Shown in pieces: positions 48,421 through 58,651 of a stretch of 64,000 nt of DNA. How positions within the stretch are numbered: position 1 is the stretch's first letter; every line of letters starts with the position of its first letter. The notes beneath the pieces are model-generated. The model was given only the letters and a program-made list of their open reading frames with translations, did no database searches and was not told the origin of the DNA. Source of the DNA: Cellulomonas telluris (lineage in GTDB: Bacteria > Actinomycetota > Actinomycetes > Actinomycetales > Cellulomonadaceae); NCBI RefSeq assembly GCF_004886325.1, contig NZ_QXFN01000001.1, positions 186,001 through 250,000 of the forward strand, given 5' to 3'. Position numbers and translations under genes: made by a program.

Positions 48421-49978
48421 GCCCCGGCACGCCGGACCCGGCCGGCACCGCCGGCGGGGGGAGGGTGACCGGCGGGGGGAAGGTGGACGGCGTCGGGCCG
48501 AACGGCCCGTCGCCGGACGGCCCGGGCCACGGGGTCGGCGGCCCGAGCACCGGCGGCGGGACCGGCGGCTCCTCCTGCGGCGTGCTCACCGTCCACCGCG
48601 TCGTGGCCGTGACCGTGCCGTCACCGTCCGTGCCGAGCACGTCCTCGAGTGCGCGACGTCCCTCGTGGTCGGCGGGCCACGTCGCCATCTCCGCGTCGAG
48701 CGCCGCGGCCGTCGCCACGTACCCGTGCACCGCGTGCTCGCTGAACACCGCCGAGGCGGTCGTGCTGCTGTCGACCACCACGATGTCCGCGTCCCGCGCG
48801 CTGTCCGGCTCGCCGTCCGCCCCCACCACGCCGTCCTTGTCGTTCACGAGCGCGATGTGCGCCACGCCGGGCGGGACGGGGTGCGGGACGGACGGTGAGC
48901 CGGCCGTCAGCACGGTCCGGACGGCGTAGGCGCCGGTGGCGGCGACGGACGCGGCCACCATGCCGCCCTGCGAGTGCCCGACGAGCATCACCGGGTCGTC
49001 CCGGCCCACCCCGGCCGCCTCCATCGCCCGGAGCACGCCCCGCGTCATGGCGTCGGGCACTCCCGCCACGAGGTGCGCGTTCGTCGTGCTGTTCGTGGGC
49101 ACGCCACCGCCGAGAGCCGCCGTCTGGGTGCCGGGGACCGTCACCACCCAGGAGACGATGCCGTCGGCGCGGTCGTGCCGCTGCACCGTCACCGTCGCCG
49201 GCGGCAACGGCACCGGGCCCTTCCCGTACGTCTGCGCGACGGCGGCGACGGCGTCCGCGGCACCGCGGACGGCCGGCAGCGGTGGCCCCCCGAGGTGCGC
49301 GGTCACCGTCACCGGGGACGGCGGGAGCAGGGCCGCCGCCATGCGCGCCGCGTCCCGGACGGGGTCACCCGTGCGCACCCACCACGGCAGCCCGGCCGTG
49401 AGCGCACCCGCCAGGTACACCGCCGCGCCCGCCGTCCCGGGGGCGTCGAGCATGCGCGCCGGCACGGTGCCCAGCCCGTCGATCGTCGCCCCGACCGGCT
49501 CGCGCCCACCGGCCGCCCAGCGGAGCACGTGGTGCATCCAGTCCTGGAGGACCTGGTCGAGCACCCACGCGACACCCGTCGACGCCAGCAGCGGGAGCGC
49601 GAGGGGCCCCGACAGCGCGGCGAGGCCACCCGCGACGCCGAGCCCCTCCCGCACCCGCCGTGCCACGGCCGACTCCGCGCCGGCGTACGTCCCGGCCGCG
49701 TGGACGAGGGCGTCGGCGAGCTGGCGCAGCTCGTCCGCGAGGCGGTGCGGGGCGTGCCACGCGGTGCGGGCGCCCAGCAGCGCGGTGCCCAGCGCGGCCA
49801 CGTCGGGGTGCGAGGGAAGCCCGGCCAGCTCGCGCGACGCCGCCGCGAGGTCGCTGCCCGCCCCGTCGAGCCGCGCGGCCACCGCACGCAGCCGTACGGC
49901 GGCGGCCTGGAGGTCGTCCGGCTCCACCGTCGTCGTCCCGCCCCGGGTCACGTGGACGAGGGTGCGGTCGCCGCTCAC
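48404..49978 (-). CDS. large alpha/beta hydrolase-like protein with helical N-terminus and Pro-rich tail
   Basis: A 524-residue protein. Residues about 12-110 are helical with an ESX-like or PPE-like feel (VEPDDLQAAAVRLRAVAARL; LADELRQLADALVHAAGTYA). A hydrophobic stretch follows (LAALSGPLALPLLASTGVAW). The core has a lipase-type nucleophile elbow VMLVGHSQGGMVAASVA and an Asp/His region (VNDKDGVVGADGEPDSARD). The last 65 residues are proline-rich. Its GTG overlaps the stop of a small helical protein gene by 4 bases. Similar pairs of a small helical protein and a larger effector occur in actinobacterial secretion loci, but no secretion motif is proven here. A secreted esterase is a guess. Confidence 0.72.
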   Translation of the reverse strand: MSGDRTLVHVTRGGTTTVEPDDLQAAAVRLRAVAARLDGAGSDLAAASRELAGLPSHPDVAALGTALLGARTAWHAPHRLADELRQLADALVHAAGTYAGAESAVARRVREGLGVAGGLAALSGPLALPLLASTGVAWVLDQVLQDWMHHVLRWAAGGREPVGATIDGLGTVPARMLDAPGTAGAAVYLAGALTAGLPWWVRTGDPVRDAARMAAALLPPSPVTVTAHLGGPPLPAVRGAADAVAAVAQTYGKGPVPLPPATVTVQRHDRADGIVSWVVTVPGTQTAALGGGVPTNSTTNAHLVAGVPDAMTRGVLRAMEAAGVGRDDPVMLVGHSQGGMVAASVAATGAYAVRTVLTAGSPSVPHPVPPGVAHIALVNDKDGVVGADGEPDSARDADIVVVDSSTTASAVFSEHAVHGYVATAAALDAEMATWPADHEGRRALEDVLGTDGDGTVTATTRWTVSTPQEEPPVPPPVLGPPTPWPGPSGDGPFGPTPSTFPPPVTLPPPAVPAGSGVPGLSRGW

Positions 49979-50244
49979 CACGGCGCACCGCCCTCGTGCG
50001 GCAGCGCGCCCGGCAGCGGCGTGCAGACAGCGGCCGACCAGGCCGCGGCGATCCGGCTCTCGACGTCGTCGAGTGCGGCGAGCTGCGCGCGGAACCCCTG
50101 CTCGAGCCGGTCACGGTCCGCGGCGGCGCGCTCGGCCGCGTCCCCCGTCCAGAGGACGTCGTCGAGCACGGTCAGGGCGGCGCGCGCCGCGACGACGTCG
50201 GCGCGTGCGGCGTCGACGAGGGCCTCGAGGCGGGGGCTGGGCAT
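49975..50244 (-). CDS. small helical protein translationally coupled to the hydrolase
   Basis: An 89-residue protein predicted to be almost all helix (LEALVDAARADVVAARAALT; DRLEQGFRAQLAALDDVESR; AAAWSAAVCTPLPGAL). The length matches WXG100-type partners; W-x-G itself is not present, though LWTGDA lies near residue 31 at the expected turn. ATG50244 has TAGCGT eight bases upstream, a leaderless-type promoter. It ends inside the hydrolase start (GTGA). Confidence 0.65.
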   Translation of the reverse strand: MPSPRLEALVDAARADVVAARAALTVLDDVLWTGDAAERAAADRDRLEQGFRAQLAALDDVESRIAAAWSAAVCTPLPGALPHEGGAPW

Positions 50245-50355
50245 GGCGCCGGACGCTAGGCGCGCTGGGCGGACGGCCGCCGCCGTCGGCGGCGCACCTG
50301 CCGACGAGGCGGCGAGGAGGCCGGGCTGTGGGCGGCTGACGCTCCCGCCGCGCCG

Positions 50356-50997
50356 TCACCCCTCCCCCAGCGCCTCCCGCCACCACGGCTCCTCGGGCCG
50401 CACGAGGACCACGGCCGCGACCAGCACCGCCGCCACGACGCCGACCACCCGCCACACGTCGCCGCCCCCGACGCCGCCCGCGAGCGCGGCGGCGCCGAGC
50501 GCGAGGACCTGCGCCCCCGCCTGGGCCACGAGCGCAGGCGGGCCGGCGTCGCGCAGCACCGCGACCTCGACGCGCGTGCGCCGGCCGGTGCGGGCGGCGA
50601 CCGCCGTGAGCCACAGCAGCGCGTGCACGAGCAGCACCAGCAGCGCGAGCCGGCCGGCGCCGGGCGGCCCGGCGACGAGCACGGACCCGCCGACGACGAG
50701 CACGAGCAGCCCCGCCGCGACCGAGCGCGGCCAGACCGCCGGCGTGGCCGCCGCGACGACGAGGACCGCGGGCGGCAGCGCGCCCCCCGTCACGTCGGGC
50801 GACCCGAGGGCGACCGTGAGCAGGCCGACGGCGACCAGCCCGAGCGCGACCCGCAGCGCGAGCGCGGGCACGGTGCGTCCCGTCGCGACCTCCACGTGCG
50901 GGACCGAGGCCGCGCGCACGGCCCGCGTGCCCCGCAACGCCGCCCACGCGCGCCGCGCGAGGTCCGCCGACCGGCGCGCCCGGCCGGCCGCGCTCAC
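50356..50997 (-). CDS. membrane protein, last gene of the MoxR/DUF58 operon
   Basis: A 213-residue protein with about six membrane helices (VALGLVAVGLLTVALGSPDV; PAVLVVAAATPAVWPRSVAA; GRLALLVLLVHALLWLTAVA; VAQAGAQVLALGAAALAGGV; VWRVVGVVAAVLVAAVVLVR). No family recognised. GTG50997 overlaps the DUF58 stop (GTGA), so it is part of the same translational chain and probably sits in the membrane with the DUF4129 and DUF58 proteins. Confidence 0.8.
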   Translation of the reverse strand: MSAAGRARRSADLARRAWAALRGTRAVRAASVPHVEVATGRTVPALALRVALGLVAVGLLTVALGSPDVTGGALPPAVLVVAAATPAVWPRSVAAGLLVLVVGGSVLVAGPPGAGRLALLVLLVHALLWLTAVAARTGRRTRVEVAVLRDAGPPALVAQAGAQVLALGAAALAGGVGGGDVWRVVGVVAAVLVAAVVLVRPEEPWWREALGEG

Positions 50998-52312
50998 GCC
51001 GGCACCCCCGCCCCCGGCCGTCGCTGCGAGCGGCGGGCCAGCGTCCGCAGCGCCACCGCCGGCGCGTCCCGCCACGTGACGAGCTCGACGCCGTGGTCGG
51101 CGAGCGCGGCGAGCCGGTCCGTGCGCGCGACCTGCACGATGCGCAGCGCGAGCCGCTCGCGCTGCGCCAGGTGGGCCGTGCGGATCTGCGGGAGCACGTC
51201 GACCGCGACGACCCGGTGGCCGGCGCGGCGCCACTGCTCGGCGACGACCGCGGGCTCGTCGTCGAGGAACGTCGAGAACAGCACGACGAGCGCGCCCGAC
51301 GGCAGGCGGGGCGGGCGCAGGCGCGTCGCGGGCTCGCCCTCGGGGTGCGTGAGCGCGAGGGCGTGCCGCACCCGGTCGAGCTGCCGTCGCCCGCCGCCGG
51401 GCGGCAGGGGCCGGCGACGCACGCCGAGGTCGTCGAGGCCGACGCGGTCCCCGCGGTCGAGGAACGCGCGGGCGACGGCGGCGGCGGCCTGGCGGGCGCG
51501 GTCCAGGGACGTCGCGTCCTGCGGGCGCGGCGGCTGGGACCCCCGCCACGTCAGCGGGTCGGGGCCGACGTCGTCGCGGCTGTCGACGACGAGGACGACG
51601 ACCGCCTCCGCCAGCGCGTGCTCCCGGCGCACCCACAGCTCGCGCAGGTCCGGCGCCCGGCGTGCGGTGACCCGCCAGTCGATGCGGCGCAGGCGGTCGC
51701 CGGGGGCCCACGGGTGCACGTCCCGCAGGTCGCCGCCCTCGCCGGGCCGCGGGGACGGGTGGGCCCCGGTCAGGCCGCGCAGCCGCGGCGGCAGCGGGAC
51801 GTCCGGCAGGGCCGCGGCCGCGGGCAGGACGACCGCGCGCCGGGCGGCCGGGGGCGGCGGGTCCGACACGCTCGCCAGGCCCGGTCCCACGCCCTGCACC
51901 TGGACGGTCGCGACCTCCTGCGGGCCGGTGCGGACGGTCCGGGCCAGCAGGGGCAGGCGCCGCGTGCCGCGCACCTGCACGAGCGCGTCCGTGACGGGGC
52001 GGTCGTGGCGCAGCACGTCGACGAGCACCGCCTCGGTGCCGGCGGGTGCCTCGAGGACCACGGTGCCGGTGAGCGTGCCGCTGCCGGCCTCCTCGCCCGC
52101 GACGACCGCCGCGTGCACGTCCCCCGACGGGCGCCGCAGCAGGTGCCACGCCGTCACGACCAGCGGACCCGCGCCGAGCACCGCGACGTCCGGCCGGCCC
52201 GTGAACGTGCCGACGAGCAGCAGCAGCGCGCACGCGGCGGCCCCGACCGCGACGGACCGCACCGGCGTCCACCGCTCCGGGGCGTCCGGCGCGTCGCGCT
52301 CGTCGCCGGACG

Positions 52313-52316
<4 letters not shown>
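50994..52316 (-). CDS. DUF58 domain protein
   Basis: A 440-residue protein. Two N-terminal membrane helices (SVAVGAAACALLLLVGTFTG and the next) are followed by a beta domain and the DUF58 signature GGDLRDVHPWAPGDRLRRID, then WRVTARR. A von Willebrand A-like part follows (AVVVLVVDSRDDVG; ALVVLFSTFLDDEPAVVAEQ). DUF58 proteins work with MoxR ATPases in poorly defined cell-surface or enzyme-maturation processes. ATG52316 overlaps the MoxR stop by 4 bases. Confidence 0.9.
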
Positions 52317-53301
<985 letters not shown>

Positions 53302-53305
<4 letters not shown>

Positions 53306-53916
53306 GCGTCGGTCCTCCCGGGACGGGGGTCGGGGACGAGGGGGGCGGCGGCGGGGGCCGGAACGGGCTCGGCCGGGTCGGGCGTCGGCGGGCGGGCGTC
53401 CGGCCCGAGCCGCTCGAGCGCGGCGACGGTGTGCGCGACGTCGCCGAACGACGGCAGGGGGTACGTCGTGCGGGTCAGCGTGGCGCGGGCCCGGGGGCCC
53501 AGGAGGCGGTCGACGTCGTCCGCGCTGCCCGGGTTGGCGAGGTCGACGCCGTGCCGCGCGAGCCGCCCGGCGGCGACGGCCCGCAGCCGCCGCAGGGCAC
53601 GTTCCCCCGCGCGACCGTCACGGCCGACCATCGTCCAGGCGAGCTCGAGCACCTCCCCGCGCGTGCCGTCGCGGCGCTCCGGGTGCGGCCGGTCGGGCAC
53701 GGGCTCGAGCAGCACGTCGACCCGCTCGAGGACCGCCGCGAGCCCGGCGACCCCGACGGCGACCACGAGGGTCGGGACCAGGTGGATGCCGAACACCAGC
53801 AGGGCCACGGCGGCGACGGCGCCCGCGACGGCCGGTCGCACCAGGCGGCGCCCGACCCGGCCCAGGAGGGCACGGGGGGTGCTGCGCCCGGCGTCGGCAG
53901 CGCGACCGCCGGTCAC
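53302..53916 (-). CDS. membrane protein between DUF4129 and MoxR genes
   Basis: A 204-residue protein. Two close membrane helices near residues 25-60 (PAVAGAVAAVALLVFGIHLV; PTLVVAVGVAGLAAVL) precede a soluble helical domain (GEVLELAWTMVGRDGRAGER; LRRLRAVAAGRLARHGVDLA; LLGPRARATLTRTTYPLPSF). The family is not known to me by name, but proteins of this layout recur at this place in actinobacterial MoxR operons. The GTG start overlaps the DUF4129 stop. Confidence 0.78.
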
Positions 53917-54689
53917 GACGTCGCCCCCGCGTCGGGTCCGGCCGGCCGCGCGAGGCCCTCGCCCACCGCCGCGAGCAGCTCGCGCGCCCGGACGACGTCG
54001 GCGGGGGTGACCGCGTGCGCGGAGAAGCGCGCGGTGAGGTAGAGGTCGAGCAGCGCGCGCGTCGCGACCGGGTCGGCGCGCGTGCGGTCGAGCACCTCGA
54101 GCGTGAACTCCGTGGCCGTCTGCGCGCGGTCCCGCACGACGCCGGTGGACGCGGCGGCGTCCTCGACGGCGACCCAGGCCGCGACGACCGCGTCGCCGGG
54201 CGGCACGTCGTCCTCGAGGGCCCGCTCGGCGGACGCGACGCCGGCGCGCATCGCCGCCACGACGTGCGTCTCGTCGAGGTCGGCGGCGGCGCCGTCGAGG
54301 TCGTCGTCCCCGGGCCCCCGGTCCGGCGGCCGGTACCGCCGCAGCAGCCACCGCGCGGCGAGCGCGAGGACGGCCAGGACGACGAGCGTCACGAGCGACC
54401 CGACGACGGGACCGAGCCAGCGGGGCGGCGCGGGGGGCTCCTCGGCCGGCCGGTCCGGCACCGGGGGCGGAGTCATCTGCGGCGGCGCGGTGAACGTCGG
54501 CATGTCGAGCGGTGCTCTCTCGTCCGCCGTCAGGCGCACCGGGCCCGCGAGCGCGGCGGCCACCACGGCCAGGACGACGAGCACGGCGGCGCACGCCGTG
54601 AGGACGACGGCACGGTCCGGGCCGGGGCGCCCGCCGGCCGAGGCGGGGCGCGGGGGCGCGGGTCGCGGCGTGCGCTGCGTCGTCGGCAC
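53913..54689 (-). CDS. DUF4129 domain protein, first gene of the MoxR operon
   Basis: A 258-residue protein with two membrane segments (AVVLTACAAVLVVLAVVAAA; GPVVGSLVTLVVLAVLALAA) and a C-terminal cytoplasmic DUF4129 domain (GDAVVAAWVAVEDAAASTGV; RTRADPVATRALLDLYLTAR; FSAHAVTPADVVRARELL), a region also seen at the end of transglutaminase-DUF4129 proteins. GAGGGGGAGGG precedes GTG54689, and the five genes that follow overlap or abut, so this is the head of the operon. Confidence 0.86.
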   Translation of the reverse strand: MPTTQRTPRPAPPRPASAGGRPGPDRAVVLTACAAVLVVLAVVAAALAGPVRLTADERAPLDMPTFTAPPQMTPPPVPDRPAEEPPAPPRWLGPVVGSLVTLVVLAVLALAARWLLRRYRPPDRGPGDDDLDGAAADLDETHVVAAMRAGVASAERALEDDVPPGDAVVAAWVAVEDAAASTGVVRDRAQTATEFTLEVLDRTRADPVATRALLDLYLTARFSAHAVTPADVVRARELLAAVGEGLARPAGPDAGATS

Positions 54690-54815
54690 CGGCCCTCCCC
54701 CTCGTCGTCGGTACGGCCGCGGTCAGGCTAGTGGGACCGGCGGCCGGGATCGACGGCCCGGCGGGCGCGCGTCGGCCACGCGGGGTACCCAGGTCGTGAC
54801 GGGGAGGGGACCGAC

Positions 54816-55715
54816 GTGGAGGACACGACGAGGGGTGCGGCGCAGGAGCGGACGCGGTCGGCGCTGGCCGCGGCGCTGGTCGGCGCCGGGCTCATGGCGG
54901 CGGTGGACGAGATCGTGTTCCACCAGCTGCTCGGCTGGCACCACTTCTACGACCGCTCGACACCGGACGTCGCGCTGCTGTCCGACGGGCTGCTGCACAC
55001 GGCCGAGCTGGTCGCGCTCGTCGCGGGCGCGTTCCTGCTGGCGGACCTCGTGCGCCGGCGGGCGCTGGTGCCGCTCGCGGCGTGGGCGGGCGGCCTGCTG
55101 GGGGCGGGCGGGTTCCAGCTGCTCGACGGGCTGGTCGTCCACAAGGTGCTGCGCCTGCACCAGGTGCGCTACGACGTCGACCTGCTCCCGTACGACCTGG
55201 CGTGGAACGGGTTCGCGGTGCTGCTGCTGGTGGCGGGGGCACTGCTGGCGGTGCGGGTGCGGCGGGGGACGGGGACCGCCGACGCGGGGCCGACGACGAC
55301 GTCGGGCCCGACGGCGGGTTCCGGTGCCCGCGGGCGGCGGCGCGCCGACCCGACCGACCCGGTGCCGGCCGGTGGTGCCCGTGCACCTGCGACGGCCGGC
55401 ACCGGCGGGCCGCCCACCTGGCCCACGCGCACCGCCGGCGCCCACGCGGGTTCCGGCGAGGACGTCCCCTCGGAGAGCACCTCGTCGGCGCCGCACCACG
55501 CCACGGGCCGCCGCCGCGCCGTGCGTCCGACGACCGGCGCCACGCCCGCCGTGGACACGGCCGGGACGCCCGCCGTGGACGCGGCCGCGACCCCCGGCGG
55601 AGACACGGCCGGGAGCCCCGGCGCGGGGGCGGCCGACGAGCAGGGGCCCGGCGAGCGCCGTCGGCGCCGGCGCGACGACGAGCCGCCGTCCGGCCGGCGC
55701 GCGACGGGCCGGTGA
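54816..55715 (+). CDS. DUF2243 family membrane protein with long disordered tail
   Basis: A 299-residue protein. The first 145 residues hold four membrane helices and the DUF2243 pattern (GLMAAVDEIVFHQLLGWHHF; GGFQLLDGLVVHKVLRLHQV) rich in conserved His, which may bind metal or haem. The remaining 150 residues are low complexity (Thr, Ala, Gly, Pro) and end with a run of Arg. It overlaps the CtaG gene by 4 bases (GTGA), which points to a joint role in cytochrome oxidase assembly or copper handling. GGGGA lies before GTG54816. Confidence 0.88.
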   Translation: MEDTTRGAAQERTRSALAAALVGAGLMAAVDEIVFHQLLGWHHFYDRSTPDVALLSDGLLHTAELVALVAGAFLLADLVRRRALVPLAAWAGGLLGAGGFQLLDGLVVHKVLRLHQVRYDVDLLPYDLAWNGFAVLLLVAGALLAVRVRRGTGTADAGPTTTSGPTAGSGARGRRRADPTDPVPAGGARAPATAGTGGPPTWPTRTAGAHAGSGEDVPSESTSSAPHHATGRRRAVRPTTGATPAVDTAGTPAVDAAATPGGDTAGSPGAGAADEQGPGERRRRRRDDEPPSGRRATGR

Positions 55716-56596
55716 GCGCACCGGTGCTCGCCGCGGCGGGCCACCACGGCGGGGTGGGCGCACCGGGCGTCGCCGCCTGGCTCGTCGCCGTGCTCGTCGC
55801 CGCGGCCTGCGCCCTCCCCTACGCCGCGGGCGTCGCGGCCTACCGCACGCGCATGCCGCGGGCGTGGAGCCCGTGGCGGACGGCCTCCTGGTGCGCGGGC
55901 GCCGTGGGGGTCGGCGTCGCCGTCTCGCCGGTGACGGCCGTGGTCACCGACCCGGCCGTGCGGCACATGGTCCAGCACCTCCTGCTGGGGATGCTCGCGC
56001 CCCTCGCGCTGGTGCTCGCCGCCCCGGTGACCCTGCTGCTGGGCGCCGCGTCCCCGAGGGGACGGCGCCGGGTGGCCCGCGTGCTGCGGGCGCGGCCCGT
56101 GCGGGTGCTGACCCACCCGGTGACGGCGGCGCTCCTGCACGTCGGCGGCCTCGTCGCCCTCTACCTGACGCCGCTGTACGCCCTCGCCGCGCGGGACGGG
56201 GTCGTCCACGTGCTCGTCCTCGTGCACTTCCTGCTCGCGGGCTCCCTGTTCGCCTGGGCCGTGGCCGGGCCCGACCCGGCTCCGCACCGGCCCGGCCTGC
56301 CGACCCGCCTCGCGGTCCTGGTCGTCGCGGGCGGCGTGCACGGCGCCCTCGCGAAGCTGCTGTACTCCCGTGCCGGCTCGCTGCCGGCGGGCGGCGGGCA
56401 CACGGCCGCCCAGACGGAGGCCGCCGCGCAGTGGATGTACTACGGCGGCGACGTCGCCGAGGTGCTGCTCGCCGTCGCGCTGTTCGCAGGGTGGTACGCG
56501 GCACGCGACCGCTCGCGCCGGCGCCGCTTCCCCCCGGCGTCCGGCCCGGACGTGCCCGCGCCGTCGGTGCCCGTCGCGCGCACACTGTCGACATGA
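55712..56596 (+). CDS. ctaG: cytochrome c oxidase assembly protein, CtaG/caa3 type
   Basis: A 294-residue protein with seven membrane helices. Motifs VRHMVQHLLLGMLAPLALVL, LHVGGLVALYLTPLYALAAR, HVLVLVHFLLAGSLFAWAVA and QWMYYGGDVAEVLLAVALFA match CtaG proteins, which help insert copper into caa3-type oxidase. It is a second CtaG in this window; the first is the C-terminal half of the CopD fusion. Its start overlaps the DUF2243 gene and its stop overlaps an ATG (ATGA at 56593) that is the natural start of the next gene if a one-base frameshift is corrected. Confidence 0.92.
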   Translation: MSAPVLAAAGHHGGVGAPGVAAWLVAVLVAAACALPYAAGVAAYRTRMPRAWSPWRTASWCAGAVGVGVAVSPVTAVVTDPAVRHMVQHLLLGMLAPLALVLAAPVTLLLGAASPRGRRRVARVLRARPVRVLTHPVTAALLHVGGLVALYLTPLYALAARDGVVHVLVLVHFLLAGSLFAWAVAGPDPAPHRPGLPTRLAVLVVAGGVHGALAKLLYSRAGSLPAGGGHTAAQTEAAAQWMYYGGDVAEVLLAVALFAGWYAARDRSRRRRFPPASGPDVPAPSVPVARTLST

Positions 56597-56630
56597 GCAG
56601 GGGCGGGGGCGGGCGCCGGCTCGGGCGGTC

Positions 56631-57455
56631 GTGGCGCTGGTGGCGGTGACGCTCGCCGCCTCGGCCGGGTGCGTGCCCGGGACGGTCGACGACGGGGCGA
56701 CGGTCGTCGCGACCGCCGAGGCGTCGCTCGGTGCAGCCGCGCAGGCGCCGGAGAGCGCGAGCGCGGACGCGGCGGACACCACCGCGGGGACCGGTGCCGC
56801 CTCGTCGTCCGGGGAGCGCTACCGCGTCGTCGACCCGGGGACCGGTGAGGCGGTCGTCCGCGAGGACGCGCCCGCGCCGCCCGCTCCCGCGTACGCGGCC
56901 GCCGTCACCCCGATCACGCCCGAGCTCGCGGCGCGCATGCACGCGTCCTGGCGCCCGGGCTGCCCGGTGCCCCTCGAGGACCTCCGGTACGTCACCGTCA
57001 CCCACCACGACATGGCCGGCGGCGTCGCGACCGGCGAGCTCGTCGTCCACGCCGACGTCGCCGCCGGGCTCGTCGAGGTCTTCCGCACCCTCTTCGACGC
57101 CGGATTCCCGATCGCCTCGATGCGGCTCGTCGACGACTTCGGCGCCGACGACGACGCGTCGATGGCAGCCGACAACACCTCGGCGTTCAACTGCCGGGCC
57201 GTCACCGGCGGGTCCAGCTGGTCGGAGCACTCCTACGGACGGGCGATCGACGTCAACCCGGTCGAGAACCCGTACGTGCGCGGGTCGACCGTCCTGCCGC
57301 CCGCGGGTGCGGCGTTCGTCGGCCGGCCCGTCGCGCCCGGCGTCATCCTCGACGGCGACGTCGTCGTGCAGGCGTTCGCCGCGCACGGCTGGCAGTGGGG
57401 CGGGCACTGGACGAGCCCGAAGGACTACCAGCACTTCTCGACGACGGGCCGCTGA
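56631..57455 (+). CDS. M15 family peptidase, exported, with probable 5' frameshift
   Basis: The readable protein ends with a D-alanyl-D-alanine carboxypeptidase-like M15 domain: SSWSEHSYGRAIDVNPVENP gives the His-x6-Asp zinc motif, and GHWTSPKDYQHF the third zinc His. The N-terminal VALVAVTLAASAGC looks like the core and lipobox of a lipoprotein signal that lacks its basic start. The missing part is found in another frame: ATG56593 (overlapping the ctaG stop as ATGA) reads MSRGGGGR and meets this frame if one base is added in the G-rich stretch 56601-56613. The coordinates here use the internal GTG56631. The enzyme would trim peptidoglycan stem peptides outside the cell. Confidence 0.75.
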   Translation: MALVAVTLAASAGCVPGTVDDGATVVATAEASLGAAAQAPESASADAADTTAGTGAASSSGERYRVVDPGTGEAVVREDAPAPPAPAYAAAVTPITPELAARMHASWRPGCPVPLEDLRYVTVTHHDMAGGVATGELVVHADVAAGLVEVFRTLFDAGFPIASMRLVDDFGADDDASMAADNTSAFNCRAVTGGSSWSEHSYGRAIDVNPVENPYVRGSTVLPPAGAAFVGRPVAPGVILDGDVVVQAFAAHGWQWGGHWTSPKDYQHFSTTGR

Positions 57456-57502
57456 CCGCGCGTTGCTAGCGTCGACCCGGTGACCCGACCCCGGTGCGCC
57501 CG

Positions 57503-58630
57503 ATGAGCGACGTCCTCGACCGGCTGCGCCGCCACCCCGACCTCGAGGCGCCGAACCTCTTCGCCGTCGACGCGACCGACCGGCTGGTGCTCGACGAGGC
57601 GGCGCAGGCGCTCGCGGACGCGGCGGACGGGACGGTGGCCGTGATCGGCGACCGCTACGGTGCGCTGACGCTCGGCGCGATCGCCCGGCACGGCGTCACC
57701 GGCGTCCGCACGCACCAGGACCGGCTGACGGGCGAGCGCGCGCTGCACGGGAACGCCGAGCGGCTGGGCCTCGGCGGCTTCACGTCGCACGGCCTGACCC
57801 CCGACCTCGTCGCCGGGGCGCGGGTCGTGCTGCTGCAGCTGCCGCGGTCGCTGGACGCGCTCGACGAGGTGGCGGCGCTCGTCGCGGCGCACGCCGACCC
57901 GTCGGTCGTCGTCGTGGCCGGCGGACGGGTCAAGCACATGACGACCGCGATGAACGACGTGCTCGGCCGGCACCTCGGGACCGTCGAGGCGCGGCTCGCG
58001 CGGCAGAAGTCGCGGGTGCTCGTCGCGTCGGCCCCGCGCGCGGCCCACGACCGGCCGACGCGGCGGTGGCCCGAGCGCGCGGAGCACCCGGACCTCGGCC
58101 TCACCGTGTGCGCGCACGGCGGCGCGTTCGCCGGCACGGGCGTCGACATCGGGACGCGGGCGCTGCTGGCTCACCTCGACGCCGTCGAGCCGACCACGGG
58201 CACGGCGGTGGACCTCGGCTGCGGCACGGGCGTGCTGGCCGTGGCGCTCGCCCGCCTCCGACCCGGACTGGCCGTCACGGCGACCGACGAGTCCGCGGCG
58301 GCCGTCGCGTCGGCGCGTGCGACCGTCGACGCGAACGGCGTCGGCGTCCACGTGCGCGTCACCCGCGCGGTCGGCACCGAGGGCATCCCCGACGCGAGCG
58401 CCGACCTCGTCCTGCTCAACCCGCCGTTCCACGTCGACGCCACCGTGCACCCGGGCGTCGCGCGGGCGCTGTTCTCCGACGCCGCACGCGTGCTGCGGCC
58501 GGGCGGGCAGCTGTGGGCGGTGTGGAACTCGCACCTGCGCTACCGCCCGACGCTCGAGCAGGTCGTCGGGCCGACGCGGCAGGCCGGGCGCGACCCGAAG
58601 TTCACGGTGACGGTCTCGACCCGACGCTGA
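57503..58630 (+). CDS. class I SAM methyltransferase (RsmC/RlmG-like)
   Basis: A 375-residue protein. The N-terminal half is a degenerate Rossmann fold without motif I (VAVIGDRYGALTLGAIARHG). The C-terminal half is active: TAVDLGCGTGVLAVALARLR binds SAM and LVLLNPPFHVDATVHPGVAR holds the NPPF catalytic motif of guanine-N2 methyltransferases. This tandem layout equals RsmC and RlmG, which make m2G in rRNA. ATG57503 was chosen over GTG57494; an 8-codon mini-frame from GTG57480 overlaps this ATG. It follows the M15 gene by 47 bp. Confidence 0.9.
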   Translation: MSDVLDRLRRHPDLEAPNLFAVDATDRLVLDEAAQALADAADGTVAVIGDRYGALTLGAIARHGVTGVRTHQDRLTGERALHGNAERLGLGGFTSHGLTPDLVAGARVVLLQLPRSLDALDEVAALVAAHADPSVVVVAGGRVKHMTTAMNDVLGRHLGTVEARLARQKSRVLVASAPRAAHDRPTRRWPERAEHPDLGLTVCAHGGAFAGTGVDIGTRALLAHLDAVEPTTGTAVDLGCGTGVLAVALARLRPGLAVTATDESAAAVASARATVDANGVGVHVRVTRAVGTEGIPDASADLVLLNPPFHVDATVHPGVARALFSDAARVLRPGGQLWAVWNSHLRYRPTLEQVVGPTRQAGRDPKFTVTVSTRR

Positions 58631-58651
58631 CAACGCAGCCGGCGGCGTCGG

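Noticed and set aside
56593-56649. A separate 18-codon gene from ATG56593 to the TGA at 56649
   Set aside because: The sequence MSRGGGGRRLGRSWRWWR has no independent role; it is better explained as the true start of the M15 peptidase with a one-base shift.
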